Source: Hyphomicrobiales bacterium (lineage in GTDB: Bacteria; Pseudomonadota; Alphaproteobacteria; Rhizobiales; Rhizobiaceae). Taken from it: a stretch of DNA of 64,000 bases. Where the stretch lies: assembly GCA_900469965.1 (NCBI GenBank), contig UBZP01000015.1, forward strand, positions 463,806-527,805. The letters run 5' to 3'. Positions 61,646-64,000 of the stretch are shown here, one piece after another. A program made the translations under genes and the position numbers. Positions within the stretch are counted from its first letter, which is position 1. Every line of letters starts with the position of its first letter. The notes under the pieces were generated by a model. The model did not search any database. It saw only the letters and a program-made list of their open reading frames with translations, and was not told the DNA's origin.

Positions 61646-61978
61646 ATGGACAACGAGGCGATCCACGAGATGTTCCAGTCGCTGGGACCGGTGACCATCA
61701 AGCGCATGTTCGGCGGCAAGGGGATCTATGCCGGTGACCTGATCGTCGCGCTCGAGGTCGACGGCGAGGTGCTGCTCAAGGCCGACGAGGTGACGATCCC
61801 CGAATTCGAGGTCTCCGGCTGCCGGCAATGGGTGTACGAGGGGCGCAAGACCGGCATGCCGCTGCGCATGCCCTACTGGACCATTCCGGACGACGCCTTC
61901 GACGATCCGGACCTGATGGCCTGCTGGGTGAAGCTGGCGCTCGAGGCGGCCATTCGCGCCGGCCCGACGAAAAAGTGA
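61646..61978 (+). CDS. TfoX N-terminal-domain protein
   Basis: The 110-residue protein matches the TfoX_N domain: FQSLGPVTIKRMFGGKGIYAGD, then the YEGRKTGMPLRMPYWTIPDD stretch. In enterobacteria full TfoX/Sxy regulates competence; stand-alone TfoX_N proteins are widespread in rhizobia and of unknown function. It follows mocA after 3 bp and is presumably the last gene of the run; a role in molybdenum-enzyme maturation is not indicated. It is convergent with the Nudix gene, whose end lies about 20 bp away. Confidence 0.85.
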   Translation: MDNEAIHEMFQSLGPVTIKRMFGGKGIYAGDLIVALEVDGEVLLKADEVTIPEFEVSGCRQWVYEGRKTGMPLRMPYWTIPDDAFDDPDLMACWVKLALEAAIRAGPTKK

Positions 61979-61997
61979 GGTTGTGCCCGTGCCGCGG

Positions 61998-62411
61998 TCA
62001 GCGCGCGCGCAGTGCCGCCGCCGCGGCAGCGGTAAAGCGTGACAGGGGCTGGGGCAGATCGTTCAGGGAAAACCAGCCGAACTCCGGCAGCTTCTCCGGC
62101 TCCATCACCCTCGGCTCGCCGGAAAAGTCCTCGGTCACGTAGATCAGCGACAGCCAGTGCTGGCCGTCCGTCTCGATGATCTGTTCCGACAGGCAAAGGA
62201 AGTCGAGGCGACCGAACGACAGTCCGGTCTCTTCCTCGGCCTCGCGACGCGCGGCGTCGCGGGAATGCTCCATGTGGTCGACCTTGCCGCCGACGATGTT
62301 CCAGTGGCCGGCTTCCGGCGGGCGGGTGCGGCGGTAGAGCAGCAGCCTGCCGTCGCGAAGCACGGCGAGGCCGCAACCGACGCCGGGGACCTCGGAGCCT
62401 GGAACGGGCAT
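61998..62411 (-). CDS. Nudix hydrolase
   Basis: The 137-residue protein contains the Nudix box: GGKVDHMEHSRDAARREAEEETGL fits G-x5-E-x7-R-E-x2-E-E-x-G-U, although listed here only by key residues (about 41-64). It also has the flanking WNIVGGKV and FGWFSLNDLP segments. Members hydrolyse nucleoside-diphosphate derivatives; the substrate is not predictable. It is followed upstream by the helicase gene (9-bp gap), so the two are probably cotranscribed. Confidence 0.88.
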   Translation of the reverse strand: MPVPGSEVPGVGCGLAVLRDGRLLLYRRTRPPEAGHWNIVGGKVDHMEHSRDAARREAEEETGLSFGRLDFLCLSEQIIETDGQHWLSLIYVTEDFSGEPRVMEPEKLPEFGWFSLNDLPQPLSRFTAAAAAALRAR

Positions 62412-62420
62412 GGATGCGGA

Positions 62421-63995
<1,575 letters not shown>

Positions 63996-64000
63996 ATAGT

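Overview
This 64 kb window is a gene-dense, high-G+C chromosomal segment of an alphaproteobacterium, almost certainly a member of the Rhizobiaceae (Sinorhizobium/Shinella/Rhizobium/Agrobacterium-like). The evidence is the gene set and order: a polar-growth GPR/RgsE-type coiled-coil protein, CckA, a zinc-finger-poor DksA, a mannosylfructose synthase/phosphatase pair, the purCSQL-bolA-grxD cluster, the F1-ATPase zeta inhibitor, and a GAAC-N7-GTAC SOS-type site at recA. No rRNA, tRNA, CRISPR array, insertion sequence or prophage was seen. The region looks like core chromosome with a few accessory insertions.

Layout. 1-4067: 5' part of a giant membrane-anchored coiled-coil protein that runs off the left edge. 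4613-6165: an Hpt phosphotransfer protein, a [2Fe-2S] ferredoxin and an unusually short ferredoxin reductase-like flavoprotein. 6186-6290 (minus): an unannotated structured small RNA with an anti-Shine-Dalgarno loop and its own terminator. 7280-9055: folate operon folP-folB-folK. 9097-12981 (minus): a secreted protein, the YcjF/YcjX pair and a SixA-type phosphatase. 13343-17904: dksA, a FliO-domain protein and the cell-cycle kinase cckA. 17945-18648: a PIN toxin/antitoxin module. 18719-20666: pseudouridine catabolism (psuG, psuK), divergent from recA; alaS follows recA. 25787-29119: a diguanylate cyclase convergent with mfpsA-mfppB. 29281-31092: a MarR regulator and an MFS exporter sharing three copies of one palindromic operator. 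31184-41452: icd, PhzF, TrmJ, MurI, a HerA-like ATPase, an EEP-family hydrolase, rpsD, glsA and ttcA. 41436-42260: an inositol-phosphatase family gene broken by one in-frame TAG. 42333-49891 (minus): the purine cluster purC-purS-ORF-purQ-lipoprotein-arsC-purL-bolA-basic ORF-grxD-MFS. 50135-53843: ATPase zeta subunit, purB, DUF2259 and rpe. 53989-56095: a P1-family Ntn peptidase coupled to a periplasmic binding protein. 56279-61978: a flavin reductase and a run of molybdenum-hydroxylase maturation genes (coxD-, coxE-, two xdhC-type genes and a mocA fusion) without any hydroxylase subunit. 62421-63995: a RhlE-type DEAD-box helicase.

How the genes connect. Several operons are translationally coupled by ATGA or one-base junctions (ycjX-ycjF, toxin-antitoxin, the small ORF-purQ, rpe-DUF2259, xdhC-xdhC-mocA). 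Purine synthesis is spread over purL/Q/S/C and purB, and folate synthesis (one-carbon supply) lies nearby. Iron-sulfur and redox functions recur (ferredoxin, GrxD-BolA, TtcA, the molybdenum-hydroxylase maturation genes). All functional assignments come from reading motifs and recalled family features; no database search was run.
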